This document shows, one piece after another, positions 19,146 to 28,665 of a stretch of 64,000 bases of DNA. The DNA lies in NCBI GenBank assembly GCA_022606425.2, contig JAHDVF020000050.1:558001-622000 (forward strand), read 5' to 3'. The position numbers were made by a program, and so were the translations under genes. The notes below the pieces were generated by a model. It made no database searches. It was not told where the DNA came from and saw only the letters and a list, made by a program, of their open reading frames with translations. How positions within the stretch are numbered: position 1 is the first letter of the stretch; each line of letters starts with the position of its first letter. Origin of the DNA: Lepidostoma basale. Taxonomy: Eukaryota; Arthropoda; Insecta; Trichoptera; Lepidostomatidae.

Positions 19146-19325
19146 ATTTAAAAAAAAACTAATACCAAGGATTTTAATCAATGATATTAGAATTTATTTT
19201 ACAATCTTCAATGTGAGCAGTAAATAGCTCATTATTAAGAAGAAGGAATCTGGTCGTGTCTAGGCTTGAACCCATATCCCCTGGATCACGAGCCAAGCGT
19301 TCTATCCCCTAGACCACCACCCGAT
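19146..19325 (-). mobile_element. tRNA-derived SINE family 2, copy 2
   Basis: Minus strand: GGTGGTCTAGGGGATAGAACG (A box region), GGGTTCAAGCCTAG (B box), body as at 11377-11568. The poly(A) is short here (TTTAAAAAAAAACT inverted, about 19146-19160). A poly(G) run of 14 at 19351-19364 lies just beyond. Confidence 0.75.
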
Positions 19326-19411
19326 TACAATAATCTGTGAAGAAGTGGGGGGGGGGGGGGGGACATACCCCAAAGTCTATATAAGTAACACATTATATTT
19401 AAGCCTGCAAT

Positions 19412-19445
19412 CTCGAAGATGTCCTCATAAGACGAAACACGTGTC
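19412..19445 (+). ncRNA. Decayed minimal hammerhead motif
   Basis: TCGAAGA, T, hairpin GTC...GAC, GAAACACGTGTC. Helix III ACACGTGT is self-complementary (four pairs) and the cleavage triplet GTC is present. The CTG of the core is changed. The flanks match no other family here. Confidence 0.4.
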
Positions 19446-19603
19446 GTGAATATTTCATATCAACTTTTGTTTATTTTAATAACATCATTATGGAATTCTA
19501 TACACTTAATCATACATCGATTAATATAGGAATACACGTTATAAACGACGACCAAACTATTTAGTGGAAATTGAAGTATTATCAATTAATTAATTAATTA
19601 ATT

Positions 19604-20215
19604 AATTGGCGAAAATTTGGAGCAAGTAGATGAGTTCGTGTATTAAGGTAGTATGTTTACAAGAGATGGGCGAGTGGAGAGGGATACTGAAAGAAGGATT
19701 GGGGCAACAAAGTGAATGGTACACTTATAGTTGTATTCGCAAATAAAAACCTATCCAAAAAAGCTAGAATGGCTGTGCACAATGGTGTTCTTCTACCGAC
19801 CCTTTCGTATGGAAGCGAAGCATGGAACTGACAAAATAAGGATGAAAGTAGAATAAATGCAGTAGAAATGAGATCTCTTAGACGAATGTGTGGATACTCT
19901 GTGTATGATAGTGTCGAATGAAAATATACGAGTAATATGTGAATGCGGTGCGAATGATGGTGTTATAAACAAAATAATGAAAGAATCATTAAGATGGATA
20001 TATGTTATCGATGTGAATGGAACCAGAAATAGAGGAAGAACAAAGGAAAACGTGGCACGTTCAAATAAATCAAATATTGAATATCGGCCATGTGAGGAAC
20101 ATGCATGACACGATGTATGAATGTTGAGGAAGCGTGAGATAAATGTCAGGAAAGAAAAGTGTTGCAGTCCATTCTTTCTGCCTATCCCTTCGGGGAGACG
20201 GCGTGATGGTTATTT
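19604..20215 (+). mobile_element. RTE-like element, decayed
   Basis: It starts at GGCGAAAATTTGGAGCAAGT (ENLEQV) and keeps collinearity to the 3' end (GGGGAGACGGCGTGATGGTT). A stop at 19641, and many indels (19700-19740, 19905-19925), destroy the frame. An (AATT)n stretch (19577-19604) precedes it. Confidence 0.75.
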
Positions 20216-20221
20216 AGTTTA

Positions 20222-20270
20222 GTAGAATATACGCAGTAGAAATGAGATCTCTTAGACGAATGTCCGTACA
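20222..20270 (+). mobile_element. RTE-like fragment
   Basis: GCAGTAGAAATGAGATCTCTTAGACGAATGT is a 30-base match to the VEMRSLRRMC block directly after another RTE copy. Confidence 0.55.
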
Positions 20271-20769
20271 CTTCATGTAGTATTCAGGGGTGTCAGGTGA
20301 TATTTTTTTAATAACAACATACGTGTATTTACTTCCTTGAATTATATATTATATTGTATTAGAAATAATGTTTTGCCAGGGGAAGATTGTTATTTTAGTT
20401 TCGTGCCAAATTTTGTATGTATCTTCTCTTGTTATTGTAACGGAAGTTTTGAACAAGATATGGTGACGTCTTAACAAGGGTTCGCACTGAATGAGAAGAA
20501 CACCATAAACTCCACAATGGTGTGGATGTAGACAAGAGTTTAGTGCTTCCAGAGAGATAACATCCGATGGAGTAGCTCTGATGTCGCCTCGCAGAATCAC
20601 ATTCGTGGGTATATTCCCCCTTAATTTTACTAATTCTGTACCCGGAGTACCCGCGTCACCGCTGCGTATTGTGTGCTCAGACAAATTTCCCTTAATTTAG
20701 AGCTAGCCATTAGCAGAACGCGTTTTGCCGCAGTGCCAATGTTGGCTCGACCAAAATCTTTCTTCAGTA
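20271..20769 (-). other. Unrecognised 111-codon open frame region
   Basis: A minus-strand frame is open from 20684 to 20349. I recognise no domain or LINE-tail motif, and codon use gives no clear signal. It may be part of an unknown repeat. Nothing else was seen in the interval. Confidence 0.2.
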
Positions 20770-20940
20770 ATTAATACGATTGAAAACATCTGTTTTTTTA
20801 GAAGTTTTATTATATTTTATGGGTATGACGTGTTTCACCTTGCTAATGCGTTATCAAATGTTTCAATAAATTTGTTAATGCCCTTAGCAAAGTGAAACAC
20901 TCCATTTCCATAAAATACAATAAAAACAGACGTGTTTATT
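20770..20940. repeat. Family A palindromic repeat
   Basis: ATTAATACGATTGAAAACAT...TTTTATTATATTTTATGG is mirrored by CCATAAAATACAATAAAAAC...GTGTTTATT. Decayed hammerhead halves face outward: minus 20857-20827 (TTGATAA...GAAACACGTC) and plus 20872-20903 (TTGTTAA...GAAACACTCC). Confidence 0.65.
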
Positions 20941-21190
20941 TGTTGGATAATCCATTGTTTTGGCGGAAAGACTTTGATATTTCAACATTATTAACTGTTT
21001 AAATAAAATAAACTTTGTTATAAATATCACAATTGATTATATTTTATCACAATTGATTATCTGTTACTGTATCTACTACTTACGACGGTGGCTTAGTTAA
21101 GATTTAGATCACAAGTTCTATTGTGCTGCCAAGAGATTATTTTCTGACCTGGTCCTCTTCTTCTTGGTATTTTCCTCTGAATTATCAGAT
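20941..21190. other. PLE-repeat end fragments and unassigned sequence
   Basis: 21000-21065 repeats AAACTTTGTTATAAATATCACAATTGATTATAT, the far end of family D (compare 5408-5435), with TATCACAATTGATTAT present twice. The rest is unassigned. Confidence 0.45.
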
Positions 21191-21194
21191 GTAT

Positions 21195-21865
21195 GAGTCT
21201 TCTTCTTCAGCCCGTATTGACCGTCCACTCCTGGACGTAGGCCTCCTCTCGCATTTTCCATTCTCTTCTATTCTGAGCGATCCGCATCCAGGCACTTCCC
21301 GCACTTCTCCGGATATCGTCGCGCCAACGCAACTGTGGGCGCCCAACTCCACGCTTTGCCGTCCTTGGCCACCAGCACAGCAGTCGCCTTGTCCACTTTT
21401 CTTCTGGATCGCGAGCGACATGTCCCGCCCATCGCCATTTGAGGGTTGCGGCCATCTTGACAACATCGGAAACCTTTGTCCTGACTCTTATGTCCTCATT
21501 TCTGAGTCTGTCCCGTAAACTGATACCCAAAATGGCTCTCTCCATTGCTCTCTGAGTAATTCTTAGTTTGTTGACACTTTTTTGTGACATTGTGACTATC
21601 TCAATACCATAAGTGAACACTGGCAGGACACAGGCATTGAACACTCTTCTTTTCAGGTTGATGGGTATTTTCGGATTTTTCAAAATGTGACCAAGATTTT
21701 TGAATGCTGCCCAGCTTAGTCCGACTCTTCTGTTCAGGTCTGCTGTCTGGTTATCTCGCCCAAGCTGTATTTTGTGACCCAAATAAATTTATTCACTGAC
21801 AGATTCAATGCTGGCATTGTCCAATACGATTTGTGCTGATTGTGACGTCATCAACTTTTTTTTTT
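21195..21865 (-). mobile_element. LINE family C, ORF2 C-terminal half
   Basis: The minus-strand frame 21782-21207 (191 codons) is open: LGHKIQLGRDN, RVGLSWAAFKNLGHIL, FNACVLPVFTYGIEIVTMSQ, RAMERAILGISLRDRLRNED, LKWRWAGHVARDPEEKWTRR, GRPQLRWRDDIRR, REEAYVQEWTVNTG, stop. Coding continues upstream in the same frame through one stop at 21785 (ESVSE, stop, IYLGH) to the SINE at 21866. It joins with 22109-22576 into one element about 1.1 kb long once the SINE is set aside. Confidence 0.8.
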
Positions 21866-22108
21866 TTTTTGTATACAACAGGTCATTTGGACCCAATTAC
21901 TGTATACAATTTTTATTTTTTAGCTATTATATTGATTCTCGTGACATGTGATAGGTAGCCAATCTATCGCAATTTTTATTGTCACGAGAATTCTACACCA
22001 GACCAAAGACAGTGTGACAATCACACTGCCATCGCCGGGAATCGAACCCAGGACCTTCGGCACGGAAGTCAGAGCTCGTAACCACTCTGCCACGAAGGTC
22101 GTCTTGGT
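21866..22108 (-). mobile_element. tRNA-derived SINE family 1, full length
   Basis: Minus strand: ACGACCTTCGTGGCAGAGTGG (A box), GGGTTCGATTCCCGG (B box), the family body with GTGTAGAATTCTCGTGACAA, the tail GTATACAGTAATTGGGTCCA and a poly(A) (T run 21856-21870). It splits the LINE C reading frame between the TKTK and LMTSQSA codons. This is the most complete copy and a good reference for the family. Confidence 0.82.
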
Positions 22109-22578
22109 TTTAGTGAGGTTCATTTTTAGACCAAATTTTTTAGATGCTTCGTTCAACTCCTTTAGCATTTCCGTCCGTTGTGTAGGGTCGTTACTGATGA
22201 CAATAATATCGTCTGCGAAACGTAGGTGATTAAGGTGAGTGCCATCTATGATTATGCCTTTGGAGTCCCATGGTAGATGTTTTAAGGCATATTCCAACGC
22301 CAAAGTAAATAGTTTCGGAGAAATTGGATCTCCTTGTCTCACGCCACGCTTTACTGGTATCAGGTTAGTCTTCCAATCGTCATTCAGAGTCACATGCAAT
22401 GTAGCGTTCTGATAAATATTCTGTATAAGATTTATGAAGCGAGAGTCTATTCCAGACCATTTCATCCCCTCCAATACGGCCCACACTTCAAGAGAATCAA
22501 ACGCTTTTTCATAGTCTACATAAGCCAGGTACAGAGGAATTTTGTATTCTGTGCATCTTTCTATGAGTGTACGCAACG
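22109..22578 (-). mobile_element. LINE family C, reverse transcriptase domain
   Basis: Open minus-strand frame from 22576 (218 codons, the last part running into the SINE). RT landmarks in order: LAYVDYEKAFDSLE (motif A, D present), GVRQGDPISPKLFTLALEYA (motif B), LRFADDIIVIS (motif C, FADD), then KELNEASKKFGLKMNLTKTK (motif D). This is the only clear fingers-palm RT segment in the window. The 5' side stops at about 22578; endonuclease not seen. Confidence 0.85.
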
Positions 22579-22724
22579 TGTGGATGTGGTCAATGGGTAT
22601 TCAAGCATAATAAATAAAATAAGCCGTATTTTAAAATTTTTTTTTTTTGGTTTCTATTATGTGAAAGGTATATATGCAATATGACGCAATGGTGTGAATA
22701 AATTTAATGTTAGGTCTGTTGAAA

Positions 22725-22808
22725 AAGCTGAAAGCATGATCGTCTGCAACATAAGCGTAAATGGAGAAAATCTGGAACAAGTGGATGAATTTGTATATTT
22801 AGGATGTA
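22725..22808 (+). mobile_element. RTE-like fragment cut by a palindromic repeat
   Basis: CATGATCGTCTGCAACATAA to GAATTTGTATATTTAGGATG encodes the MTVCNISVNGENLEQVDEFVYLG block. It ends where the family A palindrome begins. Confidence 0.7.
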
Positions 22809-22818
22809 TATTTTAATG

Positions 22819-23047
22819 ATTAATACGAATGAAAACGTCAGTTTTCTAGAAATTTTATTATATTTTATGAGAATGACATGTTTCGCTCTTGTAAGGCATT
22901 ATCAAATGTAATTTGATTTGACAAAACATTTGATAATGCCTTAGAAGGGCGAAACATGTCATAAAATATAATAAAACTTCTAGAAAACTGACGTTTTCAT
23001 TCGTATTAATTATATATTATGGAGTTTTACATCATTGTTCAAAAACA
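22819..23047. repeat. Family A palindromic repeat, well preserved
   Basis: ATTAATACGAATGAAAACGT to ATGACATGTTTCG is mirrored by CGAAACATGTCAT to ACGTTTTCATTCGTATTAAT (192 bases, ending 23010). The right side extends a further 37 bases (GGAGTTTTACATCATTGTTC). Hammerhead-like halves lie at minus 22905-22875 and plus 22930-22960, both with TTGATAA in place of CTGATGA and with GAAACATGTC intact. Confidence 0.75.
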
Positions 23048-23068
23048 ATAAATATGTATATTTGAGTT

Positions 23069-23255
23069 TTAACGATCTTCGTGGTAAAGTGACAATAGCT
23101 ACGACTGCCACATCGAAGGTCCCGAGTTCGATTCCCGGCGATGGTAGTGCGATTGTCACACTGTCTTTGATCTGGTATAGAATTCACATTACAATAAAAT
23201 GGCAATAGATTAGCTACCTTTAACATGAGAATCAATATAATAGCTATGTTTCCAA
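23069..23255 (+). mobile_element. tRNA-derived SINE family 1
   Basis: GATCTTCGTGGTAAAGTGAC (A box region), CGAGTTCGATTCCCGG (B box 23123-23138), then the family body (GATAGATTAGCTACC-like at 23205). The GTATAC tail is absent, so it is 3' shortened. Confidence 0.75.
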
Positions 23256-23310
23256 AAACTTTAATAATATTTCTTCTTCGTTCGCCATACTTTGTATTGT
23301 ATATGTTTTT

Positions 23311-23532
23311 TTTGTCTTTTTTTAAAAATATACTTTATATATACAACACTATTAAAATTACATTTCAGACATGTTTCGGACAACCAGTCCTTCTTCAGTG
23401 ATACATCTGTTATTTTACTATGTATCTTTATAATATGTATTACTGAAGTAGGACTGTTTGTACGAAACATGTCTGTATGTAATTCTAATAGTGTTGTATA
23501 TACAAAGTATATAAAAAAAAGAAAAAGACAAA
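23311..23532. repeat. Family B palindromic repeat with two hammerhead motifs
   Basis: TTTGTCTTTTTTTAAAAATA and AACACTATTAAAATTACAT are mirrored around a centre near 23420. The left motif (minus) is intact, and the right (plus 23443-23473) has CTGAAGT, one core change (A9 to T), with GAAACATGTC kept. There is no coding sequence. Confidence 0.72.
23368..23398 (-). ncRNA. Minimal hammerhead ribozyme motif, intact core
   Basis: Minus strand: CTGAAGA, A, hairpin GGAC-TGGTT-GTCC, GAAACATGTC. Helix I has three pairs (TCA with TGA) before a mismatch. Core and helix II are intact. Confidence 0.62.
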
Positions 23533-23946
23533 CTGTAATAATACTCTATGAGTTTTGAGTAGGTTCACTCTGCCGCCCGTGCGAATCGGAGCTTCAGGCC
23601 ACCATTTCATATACGAATTTCTCCTGTCTTTGTTCTCGGTCCGACATAAATCACGCGTCCGAAACTGGATTTTATATTTTATCGTTTAGCTTTGTAATAT
23701 TATTTGCATCCCTCGTCTGCTCGTAGTGGACCGTAACTCGGCACGTAAAATTCACGTGGTCCGGATGTCACCTGCATTAAGCGAATTTTGAGATATGTCG
23801 ACGTATAACAAAGAGTCCGCCGTTCCCCCTTTGTTATTTTGAATTTAGTTTCCTTTATGAAAAAAAAAAAAAAGAATTGTAAAAGAGTCCAATGCAATGA
23901 TCGTTCAGGAAATATTCTTGTCTTGTCTAGAATCAAATGTTCCCAG
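23533..23946. other. Unassigned sequence
   Basis: Mixed composition with a frame on the minus strand (23936-23700) that I do not recognise. No repeat partner was seen. Confidence 0.3.
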
Positions 23947-23957
23947 AGTTATCTTTT

Positions 23958-24345
23958 TTTCGATGGCCCTACAGCCCATATCGAGCCTAAGCCTCCAGTA
24001 TTCTTCGCCTCCAACTCCTCCTGTCCTCCGATTTGACCCTCCAATCTGACACTCGTAACAATCTCTCCCAACTTCATCCTCCCATCGCAGCCTTGGTCGT
24101 CCAATTGGTCTTCTACCACCTGGGTGCCACTCCAGCAATCTTTTTGGGGTTCGCGATGACGGCATCCTCTGCACGTGACCGGCCCATCTCAGTCTATTCA
24201 GTCTGACCTGTGTGGAGAGACTGGGAGCTTTGTAAATGTAGTACAGCTCGTCATTATGCCATCTCTCCAGCCTTCACCGTCATTCACAGGTCCCAGAATT
24301 CTGCGCAGCACCCTTCTCTCAAAAGTATCCAGTCGCTCTGGTTGC
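23958..24345 (-). mobile_element. LINE family E with 11-base target duplication
   Basis: AGTTATCTTTT flanks the insert (23947-23957 and 24346-24356). Minus-strand coding as at 1802-2262: RTFERRVLRRILGPVNDGEG-like, RLNRLRWAGHVQRM, LEWHPGGRRPIGRPRLRWED, then a frame break at about 24055. It is 388 bases long, with a shorter 5' side than the first copy. Confidence 0.8.
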
Positions 24346-24396
24346 AGTTATCTTTTAGAACATGTAATTTAATTTTAATAAAAAAAAAATATTTAT

Positions 24397-24562
24397 TGTT
24401 TCTTGAACAATGATGTAAAACTCCATATTAAATTATTAATATGTATGAAAAAACGATAGTTTTCAAGGAGTTTTATTATAGTATTTATGTATGATATGTT
24501 TCGCCCTTTTAAGGCATTATCAAATGTCACATTTGATTATGCCTTAGAAGGGCGAAATCCAC
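24397..24562. repeat. Family A palindromic repeat, right arm truncated
   Basis: Left arm: TTGAACAATGATGTAAAACT, ATATGTTTCGCCC, GGCATTATCAA (motif minus 24523-24493). The right arm is cut after GGGCGAAAT at 24559, where a family E fragment starts. Confidence 0.65.
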
Positions 24563-24715
24563 ATAATATTTAAAAAATATTAATAAATAGACATGTTTCC
24601 GAAATATGCCGTGTTTTTTTAATATTATGTGGATTAAACAAAGTTTTTTCAATTTCCTAAGTATATTACTATGGAATTCCACAGTTTTAATGCCTAAGCG
24701 TTCAATAAGTTGATC
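24563..24715 (+). repeat. Family E repeat, decayed right arm
   Basis: ACATGTTTCCGAAATATGCCGTG (24591-24613) and GGATTAAACAAAGTTTTTTCAATTTCCTAAG match the outer right arm of 58925-59270. The hammerhead core is lost. Confidence 0.55.
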
Positions 24716-24930
24716 AATAAGATGGTTTGGACACATGGAAAGAATGAATGGTTAACAAAGTAAACGGAACTTAAAATAGAGGAAGACCTAGGAAAACGTG
24801 GTACAATAAAATACATCAAATGTTTAATATCGGCCACATGTGAAGTGATGTAATAATGTTGAGGAAGCGAGAGAAGTATGTTAGAAAATAACAGTGTGGC
24901 GGTCCATTCTTTCTGCCTACGCCTTCAAAA
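24716..24930 (+). mobile_element. RTE-like element, decayed 3' fragment
   Basis: AGATGGTTTGGACACATGGA to TTCTTTCTGCCTACGCCTTC, with deletions. The last 25 bases are missing, replaced by AAAAGAAATTTTAA. Confidence 0.65.
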
Positions 24931-25418
24931 GAAATTTTAATAAAATTTGGCTTCGGTGTTAATAATAAAGATTGTTTCGCTCTCCTTCTTGTTTAATCAG
25001 TTCCTCTGATGTTGATTCCACTTAGTAGAATTGCTTACCATCCTAGATATGAATTAGCGATATAATGAAGAGGCTTTATGTTATAAAATATCTGATAAGC
25101 TGACAGTGACGGAGATCCTTATCTTTAAATAGTGTACAATGAATTTGTCAGCTATTCTTTTATTCTTATTCAGTCGAGTATTAAGGGGTTCCTTTATAAC
25201 CCTTATCCCGGGAGGTATCGGGATTGATCTCAAAGAAACCTTGCGATATCCCTCCAGTCCGTGATAATATGTTTATGAATCAGGCGAACGATTGATGGAT
25301 TATCAAACAGGCGTGAATTATATGGGTGGGTCAGAATATTAATGGATCAAGTCCAAATTTTATAAAGTTGGAGTTGAATGTTTCTACAGGTAGATAAAAC
25401 AGATTTCTATGTTGTGTG
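24931..25418. other. Unassigned sequence
   Basis: About 490 bases with no gene or repeat partner seen. Confidence 0.3.
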
Positions 25419-25504
25419 TAAAAGGCGGGCCACACTGTGGTAAACAAGCTCTCCACCGGCGGTTTAAATCTGTGTGGACACTGGTTTTAAACCAACAAAA
25501 CAAA

Positions 25505-26400
25505 CCATCACGCCGTTTCCCCGCAGGGGTAGGCCGAGAGAATGGACCGCCACACTACTCTATCCTGGCAAACCTCTCTAGCTTCCTCCACATTCATACA
25601 ACGAGTCATACACGCACGTCGATTCCTCCGACTTCTAACATGACCAACCTTTAAAATTTGATTAATTTGGTCATGCCATGTTTTCCTCGGTCTGCCTCGA
25701 CTTCGTACCCCATTTACATCATTAACGTATACTTTCTTAACCATTCTTTCTCCATCCATGCGTTCCATATGTCCGAACCAACGCAGCGATCCTTTCATAA
25801 TTTTGTTCATTATACCTTCTTCCGCTCTACATTCCTTTCTTATATCAGCATTTGAGATTCTGTCGTATATCGTTCTACCACACATACGTCTTAGGGACCT
25901 CATCTCTACCGCATTTATTCTACTCTCATCCTTCTTCTGCCAGTTCCATGCTTCGCTTCCATACATTAGGGTTGGGACCAGAACTCCATTGTGAATGGCC
26001 GTTTTCGCTTTCATTGATAAATTCTTGTTTCCAATAACTATTTTTAAAGCTCCATTCACTTTGTTACCCGCACTAACCCTTCTTTCGACGTCACTATCCG
26101 TTCGGGCATCTGCTGTGAACATGCTACCTAAATACACAAATTCCCTCACCTGTTCTAAGTTCTCTTCGTTCACACTTATATTACAAACTGTCATTTGCTC
26201 TTCCCTTTCGAAAACCATCACCTTTGACTTTCCGACATTCATCATTAAATCATTTGACTTGCATACCTCATTTATTCTCGACACCAAGACTTGTAATTCG
26301 TCCGCACTATCCGCAACGAGAACGGCATCGTCCGCGTAAAGCAGACAGTTTAAAGACAGATCACTCATCTTAGCACCAGCATTTTGTATACTGAATGCGT
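25505..26400 (-). mobile_element. RTE-like element, palm-to-end ORF2 copy
   Basis: The minus-strand frame 26494-25508 (328 codons) has no internal stop. Residues 36-50 lead into LNCLLYADDAVLVADS (YADD at residues 53-56, RT motif C), then INEVCKSNDLMMNVGKSKVM (motif D), ENLEQVREFVYLGSMF, LMYGSEAWNWQKKDESRINA, GRPRKTWHDQINQIL and RSILSAYPCGETA. The first 35 residues do not match other copies and probably come from host sequence. Longest RTE copy in the window. Confidence 0.85.
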
Positions 26401-27117
26401 GTGGATCCTTATTTGTAAACACGACAAACACGCATTCCACATGTTTAGCGGTTTGATTCCACCAGTCAAGATCAGTTGCGTAGCGGCGTCGCACGGTGTT
26501 TCAAATTTTAATTTTACGAGCTACTTTTCATTATTCTGTAAAATAATTATTTTGACAATTTTATTCTTATAAAATGTATATGTCTGTTGACTTCTACGAT
26601 AGAAACACATATATCTGTCTATCTCTCTGTCTTTACATAAAGTAGGTATTTGAATAGCGTATTTCGTAAGATTTTTTTTTAATATGAGACCGTAAAAGGC
26701 CATTAGCAGCTCGACCTTGAGTATAAAGATAGAAATAGAAGTATTTTTTTAATTTTGAATATTATATTCATAGGTATATATCAATCGGTTAGCGGCGAAA
26801 CAATACGACTGAACCGATTTTGTTGTTTCATGCAATTAGGTAGGTAATTTGGGGGTTGAAATTTCAACAAATCGGCCTCAAATTTATTGTGTGAACTGGA
26901 TGACTAATACTCTTCCCTAAAAAACACTTATAATTAGCCATTTCCTTGTCATTGGGGTTTTACCAAAAGTAGCTCGTAATATCGCACCCTGAAACACCGT
27001 GCATCGGTGGAGTGCGGACGTATACGAAAATAGTGTCTACTGTGGAGAGTTATTTTTAAAACAAGTGTGGACGCTAAACCAACCGCGGGTTCCACAGCTC
27101 CCACCAAGATCACCCTT
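26401..27117. other. Unassigned interior of the inverted-repeat frame
   Basis: 26440-26500 (CGGTTTGATTCCACCAGTCA) and 26790-26880 (CGACTGAACCGATTTTG) look repeat-like but have no partner in the window. No gene. Confidence 0.3.
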
Positions 27118-27231
27118 GTGGAGAGCTTGTTTACCACAGTGTGGTTCGCCTTTTAATAACAGAATAGTAGCTTTTCAATTTTCTCTATAAATGAAAATAC
27201 TACTATTGATTAGAGATCAAAATTTGAAACC

Positions 27232-27585
27232 TTTCAGAATAATAGTGAATCATGGCCAATTTAGCAGCTCGTTCACCATCAGAGGTATTATATTTTGACT
27301 GTCGATTGCTAAAAATGAGTTCAGGTGAAGACTTTAGTTCGTCCAGTGCATGAGACTTTACAAATTAGTATTGGGCTTATACAGGTGTTTGAAGAAAACA
27401 AGTCTAAATTCAGTGACAAATGAAACCCGGGAAGTCAGAACCAAGTGACCATGACCAAAGTGAGGAAGGTTTTGAAAACGATGAAGTTATTTACGATTAA
27501 TGTTGCTGCATTTTGATTTTTTTTTAAATGTGTTTCATTTGCGTTGGAAAAAATTTCAGAATAATAGCGAATCATGTCCATTTTA
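27232..27585 (+). other. Direct repeat pair around a short acidic open frame
   Basis: TTTCAGAATAATAGTGAATC at 27232 recurs (one change) at 27554. Between them a 26-codon frame (ATG 27420, stop 27498-27500) encodes an acidic C terminus (EPSDHDQSEEGF, then ENDEVIYD). Just upstream, in another frame, lies VFEENKSKFSDK. This looks like the frameshifted end of a protein gene or transposase. I cannot name it. Confidence 0.3.
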
Positions 27586-28226
27586 TTTTCTTTTATTTGT
27601 ACTTTTATTAATAATAAAGCCTTTGTGTATCTTATTTTTTGTCTATTTATTTAAATTGATTAATGTACTATCAAAATAAATTAAGTGTTTGCAGTGAAAA
27701 CCTCCCTGGATTTTACAAAAGTCTTTCAACTTTAGGTCTAATTATCTCAGAATCAGGATCGATGGACTTGGTCCATTAATATTCTGAACCACCCATATAC
27801 TGATACAGGTCGCCATTCTTTGAAGCGTGTATGCGAATGATAAAATATATTTTTCTGTAAAAGGTCAGAGTTGCTTGATCCTCGGGTAGGTACCTTTTGC
27901 GTTTTTCCTCGATCTATCACTTACGTCGAGTTTATTGTATTCCGCTTTAATTCAAATATTTGCTTAGAACATTGTCATGATCAATCATACTATAATGTGA
28001 TTTCGCCCGCTTGTTCTATATTTGTCTATGGATATAAGAGTGTGCCCCGCGTCTCGGGCGACTCAAGTAAATTGTTATGTGACTTTGTGATGGATTACCC
28101 GTGTACACAAGCACTACTTAAAGACCATAGACATTTTATACTATCGCGTGATTTTAATTTTGAAAAATGTTAATTTCTAAAAAGATACGCTTGACTATTT
28201 CATCTTCTTATCGGCACTACATCTCA
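27586..28226. other. Unassigned sequence
   Basis: A 100-codon plus-strand frame (27871-28173) has no recognisable feature. No repeat partner was noted. Confidence 0.25.
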
Positions 28227-28665
28227 GTGTTGTTATCAACCGTCTGTCATCCACTGTTGAACGTAGGCCTCCCCAAAAGCACGCCACAGCCCCCTATCCA
28301 TTGCCGCTCCCATCCATCCATCCATGTCCAGGAATCCTCTTCAGATCGTCGGTCCAGAAGGCTGGGGGACGTCCAACTCTGCAGAATCCTGTACGCGGTC
28401 TCCGCTTCAGAACCGGTCTCCCCCATCGGCCGTCGGTACTCCGACAGATATGGCCAGCCCATCGCCACTTCAGCCCGCCCATCCTCAGAGCCACCTCAGT
28501 CACATTAGTTTGTTGTCGAATAAATTCGTTTATAAATGGCTCTTTCCATGGCGCGTTGGGCGACCTTGAATCTGTAGACTAGACCTTTTTTCAGTGTCCA
28601 CGTCTCGGCTCCGTACGTCATGACTGGCAAGACGCACTGGTTGAAGACTTTAGTCTTGAGGTATG
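28227..28665 (-). mobile_element. LINE family C relative, C-terminal ORF2
   Basis: Minus strand: LKTKVFNQCVLPVMTYGAET, KVAQRAMERA, then in another frame ALRMGGLKWRWAGHICRSTD, RPRTGFCRVGRPPAFWTDDL. The 3' side at 28235-28265 (CCACTGTTGAACGTAGGCCT) is the usual end of this family. Two frame breaks. It abuts an RTE copy at 28658. Confidence 0.7.

Larger units (their letters stand above)
25419..27155. mobile_element. Region framed by 38-base inverted repeats (possible DNA transposon)
   Basis: 25419-25456 and 27118-27155 are inverted repeats with 36 of 38 bases matching (TAAAAGGCGGGCCACACTGT, GGTAAACAAGCTCTCCAC). Inner sequence is also partly mirrored (TGTGTGGACACTGGTTTTAA against the complement near 27070-27090). 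An RTE copy occupies 25505-26400. The remaining interior carries no transposase I recognise. A clear target duplication was not found, so the superfamily is open. Confidence 0.5.

Noticed and set aside
19351..19364. Poly(G) run as a structural element
   Set aside because: A single homopolymer next to a SINE; could be slippage or sequencing error.
23069..23140. Functional tRNA gene
   Set aside because: The head belongs to SINE family 1. No acceptor stem closes around it.
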